64,000 nucleotides of DNA from Fagopyrum homotropicum (GCA_033239125.1 BSWB01000001.1:9436501-9500500), one strand, 5' to 3'; shown: positions 1-11,772, counted from the first letter of the stretch. Notes: generated by a model from the sequence alone, not told the origin. Numbers and translations are program-made.

Positions 1-107
1 CAAGTAAACCAACTACAAAATATTCTCCCGAATAACAATATCGAAAAAATAAAAAACTACAACCTGCCTAAATATGATATTAGAGACATATTATATTGGG
101 TTGCTAA
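1..107 (+). pseudogene. LINE-B ORF2 C-terminal relic, left part
   Basis: Frame 1 is open and reads as the region just before the zf-RVT zinc-binding domain of a plant L1-type ORF2, including LPKYDIRDILYWVA. The reading frame resumes at 60185 with NEEGWYCTKST, the equivalent of the common plant pattern 'D.L.W....G.YSVKS'. The two parts were one gene before LINE-A inserted. The 5' part of this relic lies outside the window. The assignment rests on motif resemblance and on the clean join. Confidence 0.65.
93..107. repeat. 15-bp target-site duplication of LINE-A, left copy
   Basis: ATATTGGGTTGCTAA occurs here and again at 60170-60184, directly after the A-rich 3' end of LINE-A. A duplication of this length is typical of target-primed reverse transcription by L1-type LINEs. 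It shows that everything from 108 to 60169 arrived in, or after, one LINE insertion. Confidence 0.9.
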
Positions 108-142
108 ACACTGTTATATCCTGTTAGGAAAAAAAGCTCTCA

Positions 143-844
143 ATGCTTCCCCCTACCTCCGACCCTAGTCCATCGGCGGAGGTCAAACAAAACCCCCCAG
201 AGACCTTGGTCTCAGAAACGATTCCTATTGTCCCGCCGAATGGAGTTTTTGGTATTGTGAGTTCAGGGAAGGCAATGGCTATCGATTCCAGTGGTCAAGA
301 AGGTACAAATGATGCAGTGAATTGTCCTAAGCCTTCCTGGAAGGAGATTGTTGCAGGCTCATGTTCCACTGGGCAACAGAAGACTATACTAGACAATAAG
401 TTCATCGATGGGAAAATCAGTGTTTCTTTTCCTGAAGGGGAAGACGGGGATCCTATGGTCACTCTGGATATAAACAAGTGCTCTTGCTATGGTGTGGAGA
501 AAGTCTCCGGTGATTAAAGTCATGGGGTTTCCGATTGCTTTTCCTGTCATGGAACGCAAACTTTGTATGTTGTGGAAGTATGGAACCAAAATGCAAATCA
601 TTGATCTCTCGAATGGATTCTTCATGATCCGGTTCGATAATGAAGCAGAACTCATGAGTGCATTGACAAGATACCGTGGACCATCTTTGGACGTTGCCTT
701 GTCATGAAGAGATGGACGCCCGACTTCAGACCGTCATGCGATATCACCGCTGCTCCGGTTTGGTTCAGGCTCACCGACGTTCCTATGCAATTTTATGAAG
801 AAAATGTTTTGTGGAGTATGGCAGTAGGTATAGGTAAACCTATT
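143..844 (+). pseudogene. LINE-A ORF1, 5' part (DUF4283)
   Basis: The likely ORF1 start is the ATG at 143, after a short leader. About 115 codons of low-complexity N-terminal sequence precede a frame change near 480-490. The DUF4283 nucleic-acid-binding domain then follows (VMGFPIAFPVMERKL, FFMIRFDNEAEL). A second shift near 680 continues into TIFGRCLVMKRWTPDF and WFRLTDVPMQFYEENVLW. ORF1 proteins of plant L1s bind RNA and form the ribonucleoprotein. The reading is cut at GIGKPI by Copia-1 and resumes at 5688. At least two frameshifts make it a pseudogene. Confidence 0.7.
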
Positions 845-1003
845 TGTTAATAATGCGTAAAATATTCACTATCTTGCATTCATTGTACCATGTATATGTA
901 TATATACAAGGTTCAGGTGAGTTTGTTACAACTTCCACTTATTTACATATCTTCCTCTTTATTCTATGTATTTGCTATATATGCCCTATACATATACTCT
1001 ACA
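845..1003 (-). repeat. Copia-1 3' LTR
   Basis: This 159-bp LTR runs from TGTTAATAATG to CTCTACA on the plus strand. It differs from the right copy at one base (CATTCATTG versus CATTCACTG). It is the 3' LTR because the element reads on the minus strand and the purine tract lies immediately inside it. Confidence 0.93.
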
Positions 1004-4000
1004 CCCCCTTCAAGCTGGACTGGAGTCACAAGGCCAAGCTTGCGAGATAGGAAAAGGTGTTGTTGCTCTCCAAGCGCTTTAGTGAAAATGTCTGCAAGTT
1101 GGAGTGTAGAAGGAACATGAGCAGTGACAATGAAGCCTTTCTGGACTTCATCTCGAACAAAATGGCAATCTATTCGAAGATGCTTGGTCCGTTCATGAAA
1201 TACTGGGTTAGCAGCGAGATGTTGTGCTGCTTTGTTGTCACAATATAGTGTGAATGGACGAGGAAGGTGAACCTGAAGATCCGTAAGTAAACCATCAAGC
1301 CAAATGACTTCACTTGTGGTCATGGACATAGCGCGATACTCGCTTTCAGCAGAAGACTTACTAACTGTGCGTTGCTTCTTAGTCTTCCAAGATACCAATG
1401 AGGTGCCAAGAAACAAGCAGTAGCCTGTGACTGATCTACAAGAAAAGGGACATGACCCCCAGTCGGCATCACTATAAGCTGTAAGAGATAGTGTGGACTG
1501 AGGTTTATATGATAAAGCAAAATCAATGGACCCTTTGAGATAACGTAACAAGTATGAAGCTGCTTGCCAATGTGGAATACGTGGAGATAAAAGGAATTGA
1601 CTCAATTGCTGAACAGTGTAAGCAATGTCAGGCCGAGTAAGAGTAAGATATAGAAGGCGACCAATTAACCTTCTGTACATCTCAGGTTCATGATAGAGCT
1701 CACCAGAATCAGAGGAGAGGTGAGTATTTCGTTGCATCGGAAACTTGGCAGGCTTGCATTCCAACATATGAGTATCATTCAAAATATCATGAATGTATTT
1801 GCGTTGGTTCAGAAACAAACCAGCTTTGGTATGGTCAATTTCCATCCCCAGAAAAAATCTGGCAATCCCTAAGTCCTTGATAGTGAAGGCTCGATCAAGA
1901 GCTGTTTTGAGAGCAGTTATTTCTGATGATGTATTACCAGTAATCAAGACATCATCGACATACACAAGGACGACAGTGATGCTGGAGGATGTCTTCTTTA
2001 TAAAAAGAGAATAATCCTGATGGGACTGAATGAAATTCAACTGAAGTAATAGTTTAGTAAACTCGATATTCCACTGCCGGCTAGCCTGTTTAAGGCCATA
2101 TAACGAACGCTTGAGTCGACATACATGCCCTGGTGGAACACGATCATAACCCTAAGGTGGTGCAAGATAAACTTCTTCATCCAGATAGCCATGAAGAAAT
2201 GCATTGTTAATATCTAGCTGGTGCAAAGGCCATGAATGGGACGCAGCTAAAGCTAGAATGGTACGAATGGTAGCATACTTAGCCACTGGGCTGAACGTAT
2301 GTTTGTAATCCTTGTCTTTGATCTGGTTGTAGCCTTTGGCTACTAATCTGGCCTTATGTCTTTCAATAGTACCATCAGCTCGATACTTGAGCTTGTAGAT
2401 CCATTTGGATCCTATAGCAGCCTTGCCTGGAGGTAAAGCCACAATATCCCATGTGTTATTTGATTCAAGTGTCATGATCTCCTTGTGCATGGCCTCAACC
2501 CAAAGAGGCGATTGAGTAGCATGAGTGTAAGTAGATGGTTCAACTGATTGGATTACATGACATAAAGCATGAATGTAATCCTGAGAGTGAGGAGTGAGAT
2601 CAAAATGCTCAATAGAGGTGATGGAATTGCACTTGTAATCTTTAAGGTAAGTAGGACGGGTTATGGTACGAGTAGGCCGAGTAGAAGGAATAATTACTGA
2701 AGGAGGAGATGTGGTAGTTGGAATAATTATATTGGAAGGAGGAGAGGACATAGGTAAAGATGCTGGACTATGTGGATCCAGAAAAGGTACTGGGATTGGA
2801 TGAGCAAAAGAAGACCCACTGGACACAGGTAAGTCACTGAGAGGTAGAGAAAGAGTGGGTGAAGTACTTGTGGGTAACAATGGGCGATCATGAACTATGG
2901 GATAGTCCATGTCAGGAGCAGGAGTGACCAATGGAAGATTTGAGGAACTGGAAGATGCAGTGGGGTATTGGGAAGATTGTTTGTATGGAAATGTGGATTC
3001 TTGGAATGTGACATGCCTACTAATAATGACTTTATTAGTAGTGAGATTATACAGCTTATAGGCTTTTTGACCAGGAGGATAGCCCAAAAGAATACAAGGT
3101 GTAGAGATAGGTTCAAACTTATCTCTTTTGGGAAGTAAACTGAAACACAAACAACCAATGACACGAAGTTGTGTGTAGGATGGCTTACGTTTATGAAGAA
3201 TTTCAAATGGAGACTTCCAGGATAAGACTGAAGATGGCATAAGATTAATTAGGTATGTTGCTGTAAGAATGCATTCAGCCCAGAATTGAAGTGGTATCTG
3301 GGCATGAATTCGTATAGCTCTAGCTGTCTCCAAAAGATGCCTATGTTTGCGTTCAACTCGAGCATTTTGTTGTGGAACGTATGGTGCAGATCTCTGATGA
3401 ATGATGCCTGAAGCATGAAAAACATCTTGAAGAGATTTCTGTAAAAACTCAGAACCATTGTCTGATCGAAATATCTTGACTGTGGTATTGAATATATTCT
3501 TCACATAGGCCAAGAAGCTGATGACAATCTTAATGACTTGCTGCTTATTAGCCATGAGAAACGTCCATGTACATCTGGAAAAGTCATCAACTATTATCAA
3601 AAAATAACGAGCACCACACAAAGCAACTGTATGGTATGGGCCCCAAATATCACAGTGAGTTAAACTGAAAGCAGTGGAAGCTCGTGATATGCTAATGTCA
3701 AATGGAATCTTATGTTGCTTAGTTGTAATACAAGCTTGACAATCCAGCTGTGAAACTTTAGCATGAGTATAGTCATCAACATGATGAATTTTAGAGACAT
3801 ACATATGTCCTAATCGTGCATGAAATAAAGGCATATCACACTGTTTAGTAGAAATGTGAGATACTGCATGTATTGGAGATATAGATGAACCAATCTTGTA
3901 GAGATGACCTTCCTTGTAGCCAGATGCAATCACATTCTCAGTTGTAAGGTCCTGGAATATACAGGAAGACTGAGTGAAAGTGACTTTCATAGGTAAAGTA

Positions 4001-4491
4001 TGAATTAGTCGAGAAATAGACAAAAGATTATGTTTGAAGGCAGGAATATACAACACATCATGAAGAATAATCTCTGAGGAGAGAATGATGGTGCCTTTAT
4101 GAGAAACTGCCTTCACTGAACCATCAGGAAGGCCGATCATCAAAGGCTTATCTAACCTTGATAATTCAGAGAATAGATCCTTGCAAAATGAAATGTGATC
4201 TGTGGCGCCAGAGTCCAAGATCCAAATATGAGTATTAACTGTGGTATTCACATAGCCAGAGAGAATACCTGCGTAATTGAAAGAAGAACTGCCTTGCTTC
4301 TCCATCATAAGTTTCATGCCCTCCTGGCATACAACATTAATCATGGATTGATCCATGAGAGGTGTGGAGATATCAGATGATTCCAGAGGCGATTCAGCAA
4401 CATTAGAGTCCAGATTATTGACTGCTTTATAATGATGAGGAGATGAATCAACACGATTGCCTGTAGATTTATCCTCCTTGTTTTTGAATTC
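964..4491 (-). pseudogene. Copia-1 pol: protease, integrase, RT, RNase H
   Basis: In order on the minus strand: protease motif WILDSGATDHIS; an integrase zinc-binding region and a core with DIWGPYH, SDNGSEF and the ARVERKHRH glutamate segment; RT with KWIYKLKYRADG, LDINNAF and YVDDVLITG; and RNase H with YSDADWGSC, SSAESEYRA and DNKAAQHLA. The frame runs through the purine tract into the LTR. A TAG at 2152-2154 replaces the glutamine of the usual PPQG motif in RT, a C-to-T change. Apart from that stop and the upstream gag stop, the frame is open, so decay is slight. Confidence 0.88.
1004..1019 (-). other. Copia-1 polypurine tract
   Basis: On the minus strand TCCAGCTTGAAGGGGG directly precedes the 3' LTR. 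This is the expected plus-strand DNA primer site for a copia element. Confidence 0.8.
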
Positions 4492-5409
4492 CTAGTACCA
4501 ATCAGGTACACCAATTAGCTTAAACCAGGACTCTCGCAAGTGACCTTTCTCTTTACAATAGGTACACAAGCGATCAAGCTTTTCTTTCTTATAATCCATG
4601 CGACTTCCTCCTGCTTGTCTATAAGGAGGAGACCGAGACACAGCAAAAACATCATGCGTGACAGGAGCATGACATGTAAGTTCCTTTTGCTTCTCAACTT
4701 GTAATATCATGTGAAAAATTAGATTCTCTATAGGCAATATCTCAAGAGATAATATCTGGCTACGTGTATGCTCATATTGCTCATTGAGCCCCATGAGAAA
4801 TTGCATAATACGAGTAGTAGATTCCCTAGTGGCTACCTTCTTAAGAACCTCACATTTACAGTGAGCAATGCCAAGACAAGAGCAAACAGGAATGGCATCT
4901 ATGGTACTTAATTCATCCCATAGCTTCTTGAATTTGGCATAATAAACAGCAACAGATGTGTTATCTTGTTTAAGCATAGACAAATCCTTATGGAGTTGGT
5001 AAATAAGAGGAGCATTTGATACCTCAAATCGCTCACCAACATCCTTCCACAATTCAAAGGCTGATTCGACATATGTGAACAATTCTGCTATGTCCGACTT
5101 CATAGAGTGTAAGATCCAGCACCGGATCATGTAATCAACACGGATCCACCTTGTAAGCTTATCTGCATCATCAGGAGAAGGTTTAGCACATGTCCCTTCA
5201 ATGAAGCCAAGCTTCTGCTTCGCGCCAAGCGCCATCCGGATGCTCCGCTTCCAGGTGGTAAAATTAGCTCCATTAAAGAGAACATAAACGAGTTGCATTC
5301 CTGGATTATTGGAATTGGACAAATGTAATGGATCGTTGACATCAATCGACTGTCGATCCAAGGTAGGGTTAGAAGCATTCGTCGAATCCGACGATTGTTC
5401 AGTAGCCAT
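4492..5409 (-). pseudogene. Copia-1 gag
   Basis: The likely start is the ATG at 5407-5409 (MATEQSS); an upstream in-frame ATG at 5424 is less likely. The protein has the plant copia gag N-terminus (NPGMQLVYVLFNGANFTTWKR, then GFIEGT) and a helical middle region. It ends with a CCHC-like knuckle, CTYCKEKGHLRESWFKLIG, in which the last cysteine is tryptophan. A TAG stop at 4492-4494 follows PDWY and separates gag from pol in the same frame. Copia-2 reads through at this point, so this is probably a mutation and not a programmed stop. Confidence 0.85.
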
Positions 5410-5511
5410 GGATATGAGATGCAAAATCGAATGGGAGAACTGAAATGAAATAGTATGTGTGATGAATTGGAAGGAGCTAAAAAAATCAGATCTGAGAAAT
5501 TTGTGTTTCCC

Positions 5512-5523
5512 GCTCTGATACCA
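5512..5523 (-). other. Copia-1 primer binding site (tRNA-iMet)
   Basis: The minus strand reads TGGTATCAGAGC directly after the end of the 5' LTR. This matches the 3' end of plant initiator methionine tRNA. Confidence 0.9.
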
Positions 5524-5682
5524 TGTTAATAATGCGTAAAATATTCACTATCTTGCATTCACTGTACCATGTATATGTATATATACAAGGTTCAGGTGAG
5601 TTTGTTACAACTTCCACTTATTTACATATCTTCCTCTTTATTCTATGTATTTGCTATATATGCCCTATACATATACTCTACA
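5524..5682 (-). repeat. Copia-1 5' LTR
   Basis: This is the 159-bp partner of 845-1003, with one mismatch. It is the promoter LTR for minus-strand transcription. The TSD copy CTATT follows at 5683-5687. Confidence 0.93.
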
Positions 5683-5687
5683 CTATT

Positions 5688-6490
5688 GTCATAGACCCGA
5701 AAACCCTATTCACCAATAGGGGAAATTTGCAAGGGTTTGTGTCGAGATTGATCTTAATATAATAAATCTCTGAAGAAAGCTGTCACAATTGAAGGAATTA
5801 GATGTCCCATAGAGTATGAAGGATTGGAGTCCGTTTGTTTCAGATGTGGTAGATATGGGCATCTAGCACCAACCTGCCCTTTCTCGAAACCTCCTGTAGC
5901 GGGAGAGGAGTGTCACAAAGTCCCCAACAAAGATACTATAACTTCAGGCACGCCAGAATCCTTGAATCAATCGACTCAGGTAACGACTAATTCTCCGGCG
6001 ACGACCATTGGAGAAGGCTATGAACCTTGGCTCCTTGCATCGAACAGAAAGCACACACAATACCCAAAAGGAAAAGATAATTTCTTGTCAAAAAATAATG
6101 TATCGGATCAGCCCCAAAGGAAACCTTCCATAAATCCCCAGGAAAGATATCATCATGGTAGAGGCAAGGAGATCAAAGTAGGTGCTAATAGTACGCATGT
6201 TCCGGTCACTAATAGATTCGATTTCTTAGAAGAAAATAATGCGGATGACGTATCTATAGAAAAGCGAGAAAAGGTCAATCTAGTAAAAGTAGTGAAAATC
6301 ACAGGGGCAGAAGAGGTAGAAGAGATAGTTCAAACTATCACCTTTTCGGGGTCAAAAGAGAAGAGCAGCGGGATAATTCCAAAGGTAAAGAGCAAGCCAA
6401 GCCTATCTCAGATATAAATAAAAAAGAAGCTAGGTGTACACGGAAAAAGAACTAGAATAGAGGACAATCCAGGAAAGCTGCTTGGGAAAG
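5688..6490 (+). pseudogene. LINE-A ORF1, middle part with CCHC knuckle
   Basis: Directly after the Copia-1 TSD the ORF1 frame resumes (VIDPKTLF), then shifts near 5765. It continues through the region around 5824 into a CCHC knuckle, CFRCGRYGHLAPTC, the zf-CCHC_4 type found in plant L1 ORF1 and in many nucleic-acid-binding proteins. A basic, low-complexity tail runs to a stop near 6417. Copia-2 is inserted at 6491, and the tail probably continues at 11376. Confidence 0.7.
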
Positions 6491-6675
6491 TATGGATAAA
6501 ATATACCTATTCATATAATAAGAGGACATATACGTAAATAAGTACCATTAGAAGGTGGTTTGTTAGATTACATTACATGGGTATATATATACCCTAGAGT
6601 GTAACAGAATTCAGTTAGTAATGCAATTACACAGTTCATTTCATCTTTCTTTACTCTCTCTTCTCTACCTTCAAA
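6491..6675 (+). repeat. Copia-2 5' LTR
   Basis: This 185-bp LTR begins TATGGATAAAATATACC and ends ACCTTCAAA. It contains a perfect 16-bp palindrome around a TATA run (6589-6604, GGGTATATATATACCC), the likely core promoter. It differs from the 3' copy at one base near the start. Confidence 0.88.
6589..6604 (+). promoter_or_regulatory. Palindromic TATA core in Copia-2 LTR
   Basis: GGGTATATATATACCC is self-complementary and holds the only strong TATA run in the LTR. A 14-bp version (GGGTATATATACCC) is in the Copia-3 3' LTR. A promoter role is inferred. Confidence 0.45.
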
Positions 6676-6687
6676 TGGTATCAGAGC
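6676..6687 (+). other. Copia-2 primer binding site (tRNA-iMet)
   Basis: TGGTATCAGAGC starts at the base after the LTR end, with no spacer. This fixes the right end of the linear cDNA at CTTCAAA. Confidence 0.9.
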
Positions 6688-6745
6688 GATGAAGGTTTTG
6701 TTGTAAAATCCATTCTTCCACACATAATTTTACAATCGATAATCC

Positions 6746-7770
6746 ATGGATGCCAATAGCGATGTTCAGGATATAGATCCAAACTTGGATCATTCAGATC
6801 CTATACCTAATGCTCAAACTGGAGCTAACTCAGGAGCTGGTCTTTCATCTGGAATCGAACGAATTCTTCCAGGAAATTCTATCGATCCATTTTACCTCGC
6901 GCCATCAGACAATCCTGGTATGCAGTTGGTGTCCACATTGTTTGATGGATCAAATTTTTCTTCCTGGAAACGCGGTATTCATATGGCGCTTGGAGCGAAA
7001 TTGAAGCTTGACTTCATCAATGGTTCGTGTCTCAAAGACAAGGATGATATGGAAAAGGTTGCTCGTTGGATTAGAGCAGACTATATGATACGTTGTTGGC
7101 TTATTCATTCAATGAAACACGAGATAGCTGAGCAATTTGCTTATGTTGAATCTGCTAAAGAGTTATGGAATGAGATTTTGGAACGATATCAGGTATCGAA
7201 TGCTCCACTGATTTATCAAATTCATAAGAATCTTTCTTCTATGAATCAAGATAATGCTTCAGTTTCGGTTTATTATGGCAAACTTAAGAAGCTTTGAGAT
7301 GAATTGCAAGCTCATGATGCTTTACCAGTATGTTGTTGTGCTGGTATTGTTCACTGTAAATGTGAAATACTTAAAAACCTTGCGGAACGAGAGGCTAAGA
7401 CACGATTGATTCAGTTTTCAATGGGATTAAGTGATCAGTATGATCATGTTAGATCTACCATTTTATCTCTTGAAGTTTTGCCTTCTCTGAGTCGTGCTTT
7501 TCACATGGTTCTACAAGTTGAAAAGCAACGAGAGATTACTTCTACTTTTTCTCTCCATCACGAGGCACTAGCTGCTGATAGGCAAGTTCCTCATCGCCAA
7601 GCAGGAGGTAGTAGACAGGATTTTCGTAAAGATAAATGGGACAGAAAATGTGATCACTGCAAAGAAAAGGGACATTTGAAGGAAAGTTGTTTCAAGCTAT
7701 ATGGCTTTCCTGACTGGTATAAAGGCTCAAAGAATCTGTCTACTGATAGATCTCAAAATCAATCTCGCAA
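6746..7770 (+). pseudogene. Copia-2 gag
   Basis: The start ATG is at 6746 (MDANSDVQD). The N-terminal gag block reads SDNPGMQLVSTLFDGSNFSSW and is followed by LDFINGSC. A TGA at 7295-7297 replaces the tryptophan codon still present in Copia-3 (KKLWDEL). The frame continues at once to a full CCHC knuckle, CDHCKEKGHLKESC, near 7650-7690, and then DWYKGSKN leads into pol without a stop. Gag forms the virus-like particle of the retrotransposon. Confidence 0.87.
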
Positions 7771-10700
7771 TTCGACTCAACATGTGGCTGCTAATGCTTC
7801 TTCCAGTCCACTTCTGCATACTCCTTTGGATGATCCAATGTCTACAACAGTTGATTCAAACACTGTTTCCTTGGTCTTTCAAGAAATGCTTCGATTATTA
7901 AACAACAAGTCAGGCCACACTGATGCTTCTAGATCTGTCAACTTTGCAGGTACTACACATTCCTTTATAGCCACTGCTGCATCTCCTCCATATATATGGA
8001 TTGTTGATTCTGGCGCCACTGATCATATTTGTTATTGCGCCGAGCTATTTTCCAATATGATTATACTGCCAAAACCAATTCAGATTGGTTTACCTGATGG
8101 ATCTTTGAAGACTGTTACACATGCAGGATCTGTCTCAATCTCTCCCACTTTGACATTACAGAATGTTCTGTTTATGCCAGGATTTAAGCATAATCTCATC
8201 TATGTTCATCGTCTTATTACTCAGTCTTCTTACACAACAAAGTTTAATTCTGAAACTTGCTTATTTCAAGACCCTACTCCTGAGACAGTCATAGCCACTG
8301 GTTATCTTGATGGAGGCTTATACAAACTTGCTAGTCATTGTCATTCTCCACTTTATAATAATGTAGTAGGTTGTAATGTTGTTGACAAACCTTCACTACA
8401 TATTTTTCATGCTAGACTTGGTCATTCCTCTTTACCTAAGCTACAACACATTTCTGAATGTCCATCTTCTTCAATCACATCATTGAATTGTGATGTATGT
8501 ACTCTAGATAAACAACACAAATTACCTTTTGCACGAAGTACTTCTTATGCTTCTCATGCATTTGCCTTGTTACATGTGGATATATGGGGCCCTTATCACA
8601 CTAAATCTATTTGTGGTGCAAGATATTTTCTTACTATCCTGGATGATTTCACGAGATGTACGTGGACTTTTCTTATGGGGGATAAGATGCAAGTATTCAG
8701 AATTGTTTTTGGTTTTTTGAATTATGTGAAGGCTCAGTTTAATGCTGTGGTGAAAATATTTCGTTCTGATAATGGTTATGAGTTTCTCCAGCATTCTTTA
8801 CAAGAGCATTTCATGACTCATGGGATTCTTCATCATAAATCATGTCCTTACACTCCTCAACAGAATGGTCGAGTTGAGAGAAAACATCGCCATCTATTAT
8901 CCACTGCTCGTGCCATTCGATTACATGGTAATTTACCATTGAAATTCTAGGGTGAATGTATTCTTTCAGCCACTTACTTGATCAATCTCATGCCATCTTC
9001 TATCCTTCAATGGAGAATTCCCTTTGAAATGTTGCATCAGAAACCGGTTTCTCATGCTCATCTTCGAGTTATTGGATGTCTTTGTTATTGTCTGCTTCCT
9101 TTCAAAGACAAGTTTGAGGCAGTTTCTAGGCCATGTGTGTTCATTGGCTATCCTCCAAGGCAGAAGGGTTATAAAGTTTATGATTTGGAGAGTCATAAAT
9201 TTTTTGTTACTAGGAAAGACTCTTTCCGGGAGGATATTTTTCCTTTTCACTCTTCCAACTACACTTCCTTGCCTCTCCCACCTTCTTCATTACCCTTGGT
9301 CTCTCCTTCCTGTGATATACCAACTGATTCTTCTCCTAATTTATTTACTCCTGTTATGCCTTCACCTGGTGTGCCATCACCTTCTCCCTCTCCAGTTATC
9401 TCTCCTCCTGCTCCTCCTTCTTCATCTCCATCTTTTTCTTCCCCTATCCAAGTTCCATTGCTTTCTCCTTCTCCTCCTGTCCCTGATATATCAACCCGAC
9501 CACATAGAACCATTCGTAAACCTGCCCATCTCAATGATTACATTTGTTCTTCTATCACATCAACATCTCCAGTTCTTTCTCAACTTCACAATTTGGTTCT
9601 TGACCCTGCCTACATGCATTCTTTATGCAATGTTATTTCAACCTTTGAACCAGCCCATTATGCTCAAGCTTCCAAGGATCCTCGCTGGATTGAAGCTATG
9701 TCTAAGGAATTAGTTGCTCTTGATGACAATTCCACTTGGGAGCTCACTGATCTGCCCTTGGGAAAGAAAGTCATTGGCTCTAAATGGGTATACAAAGTGA
9801 AGTACAAGCAAGATGGTACTGTTGAACGCTACAAAGCAAGATTGGTAGCCAAGGGTTACAATCAAGTCAAGGATAAAGACTATAAACTTACTTTTTCTCC
9901 TGTTGCTAAATTCCCTACTTTACGTGTTCTTCTTGCTCTTGCAGCTGCCAAATCTTGGCCACTCCATCAGCTTGACATCAACAATGCCTTTTTACATGGC
10001 TTCTTGGATGAGGAAGTTTATATGCAGCCTCCTCAAGGTTACACTAAGGCTTTACCTGGCCAAGTTTGTCGTCTTAAACGCTCACTATATGGCCTCAAGC
10101 AGGCTAGCCGACAATGGAATGTGGAGATCACCAAGTTGTTGCTACAACTTGGATTCATTCAGTCTCGACATGATTATTCTCTTTTCACCAAGCATGAGCC
10201 TCTTGGTATTACAGTTGCTTTTGTATATGTTGATGATCTTCTTCTTACTGGGGACATTCCTTCTATGATTACACGTACTAAAGAAGTCTTGCATCATGCT
10301 TTCACTATCAAAGATATGGGACTAGCACGTTTCTTCTTAGGCATGGAGATCTCCAGAGATTCTACTGGTTTGTTCTTAAACCAGAGAAAGTACATTATTG
10401 ATATCCTTACTTCATCTAACATGCTTACTTGCAAGTCTAGTCCTTTTCCCATGCAAAGGAACCTTAAACTTACTCCTGATTCCGGTGATTTATTTGAAGA
10501 TCCTGAGAGTTATAGACGTTTAATTGGTCGTCTTTTGTATCTAACTCTCACTCGCCCAGATATTTCTTACACGGTGCATCAACTCAGTCAGTTTCTGGCT
10601 TCTCCTCGCCTCCCTCATTGGCATGCTGCCATCCATCTTTTAAGATATCTTCAAGGCACAATGCATCTTGCTCTATTTTATCCGGTTGCCTCTGATTTGT

Positions 10701-11140
10701 CTCTCACTGCTTACAGTGACGCCGACTGGGGCTCGTGTGCCTTTACATGCAAGTCCATCACTGGATATTGCCTATTCTTGGGTTCTTCTTTGGTCTCCTG
10801 GAAGAGTAAGAAGCAGAAGACTGTTTCTAAATCCTCAGCAGAAAGTGAATATCGTGCCATGTCTGCTACTACATCTGAAATAGTCTGGCTTGAAGGCTTA
10901 TTATCTGATTTTCAGGTTAAGGTTCCTCTTCCCATTCCTATGTACTATGATAACAAAGCTGCTCAACATCTCGCAGCCAATCCCGTTTTTCATGAACGAA
11001 CCAAACACCTTCACTTGGATTGTCATTATGTCCGAGATGAGGTTCAACGAGGGTTCATCTCTACTTCCCATGTTAGTTCTTCCTTGCAGCTGGCTGATGT
11101 GTTTACCAAAGCATTAGGGGAACAACAACATCGTTTCTGA
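7771..11140 (+). pseudogene. Copia-2 pol: protease, integrase, RT, RNase H
   Basis: Protease motif WIVDSGATDHIC lies near 8000. The integrase zinc region (HARLGH...CDVC) is followed by the core residues in DIWGPYH, FRSDNGYEF and NGRVERKHRH. A TAG at 8948-8950 replaces a tryptophan codon in LKFWGEC. RT follows with LDINNAFLHG near 9975 and an intact YVDDLLLTGD near 10230. RNase H has YSDADWGSC and SSAESEYRA. A one-base loss near 11135 truncates the C-terminus compared with Copia-3. Two stops in a copy with near-identical LTRs suggest it moved while already defective. Confidence 0.88.
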
Positions 11141-11185
11141 CTGTCAAGCTTGAACTCTTGCCTCCATGTCCAGCTTGAGGGAGGA

Positions 11186-11370
11186 TATGGATAGAATATA
11201 CCTATTCATATAATAAGAGGACATATACGTAAATAAGTACCATTAGAAGGTGGTTTGTTAGATTACATTACATGGGTATATATATACCCTAGAGTGTAAC
11301 AGAATTCAGTTAGTAATGCAATTACACAGTTCATTTCATCTTTCTTTACTCTCTCTTCTCTACCTTCAAA
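11186..11370 (+). repeat. Copia-2 3' LTR
   Basis: This is the 185-bp partner of the 5' LTR, with the TSD GAAAG following at 11371-11375. The purine tract TTGAGGGAGGA lies immediately upstream. Confidence 0.9.
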
Positions 11371-11375
11371 GAAAG

Positions 11376-11688
11376 AAAACAAATTGTAGCCCCAATGTTG
11401 ACAGACATCAAGACTAAGAAGGGAACCGACGCTAAAAGACATAGACAAGAGGAAAAGGACCTGGGAGTTGTTGAGAACCCTGTATTGACTCATGCTGACC
11501 TTAATTTAAACCCCACCAGTGATCCCGAGGCAAGTGTTCTGGGCAAGAATGAAGAACCTCAGCATCATAGATCTCAGGCGGCTAACATGCAAATTGAAGG
11601 TGCTACTGGAGTCGAAATTATAACCCGTGGAGAGGTTAATCATGACAAGGAGGAAATCATGTCTGGAGAGGAAGATTTTGAGTAGGCC
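11376..11688 (+). pseudogene. LINE-A ORF1 C-terminal region
   Basis: A frame of about 97 codons (ATG at 11395) is charged and low in complexity. It has no domain that I recognise. It lies between the ORF1 knuckle and the ORF2 endonuclease, directly after the Copia-2 TSD, so it is most simply the C-terminal tail of LINE-A ORF1. Confidence 0.45.
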
Positions 11689-11772
11689 GATGCCATGCAC
11701 GAGGCGAGAGAAATGGAAGCATAGCTTCAATTCCTCCTATCCATTATTCTTTTGTATAATCCTCTAACTGTG

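Larger units (their letters stand above)
845..5682 (-). mobile_element. Copia-1: Ty1/copia retrotransposon, nearly complete
   Basis: Two 159-bp LTRs (845-1003, 5524-5682) differ at one position. Ends are canonical TG...CA read on the minus strand, and the 5-bp TSD CTATT (840-844, 5683-5687) is perfect. A tRNA-iMet primer site abuts the 5' LTR and a purine tract abuts the 3' LTR. Gag, protease, integrase, RT and RNase H lie in one frame, interrupted by two stops (4492-4494 and 2152-2154). It is inserted in LINE-A ORF1 in antisense. The gag resembles that of Copia-2 and Copia-3, but the LTR is unrelated by eye. Confidence 0.93.
6491..11370 (+). mobile_element. Copia-2: Ty1/copia retrotransposon with non-canonical LTR ends
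   Basis: Two 185-bp LTRs (6491-6675, 11186-11370) differ at one position by eye. The TSD GAAAG (6486-6490, 11371-11375) is exact only if the LTR is taken as TATGGATA...CTTCAAA, that is, without TG/CA ends. The primer site abuts the LTR end at 6676 and a purine tract (TTGAGGGAGGA) ends at 11185. Gag and pol are in one frame, broken by TGA (7295-7297), TAG (8948-8950) and a terminal frameshift near 11135. It is the same family as Copia-3. Confidence 0.92.

Noticed and set aside
4492..4494. Programmed stop readthrough between gag and pol in Copia-1
   Set aside because: The related Copia-2 has no stop at this position, so a point mutation is more likely.
6486..6492. TSD for Copia-2 using canonical TG...CA ends
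   Set aside because: The flanks would be AAGTA and AAGAA, which do not match. Moving the ends to TATGG...TCAAA gives an exact GAAAG on both sides.
9024..9713. Long leucine-rich open frame inside Copia-2 pol
   Set aside because: It overlaps the real pol frame, which has integrase and RT motifs. The leucine richness comes from reading the proline/serine-coding linker in another frame.
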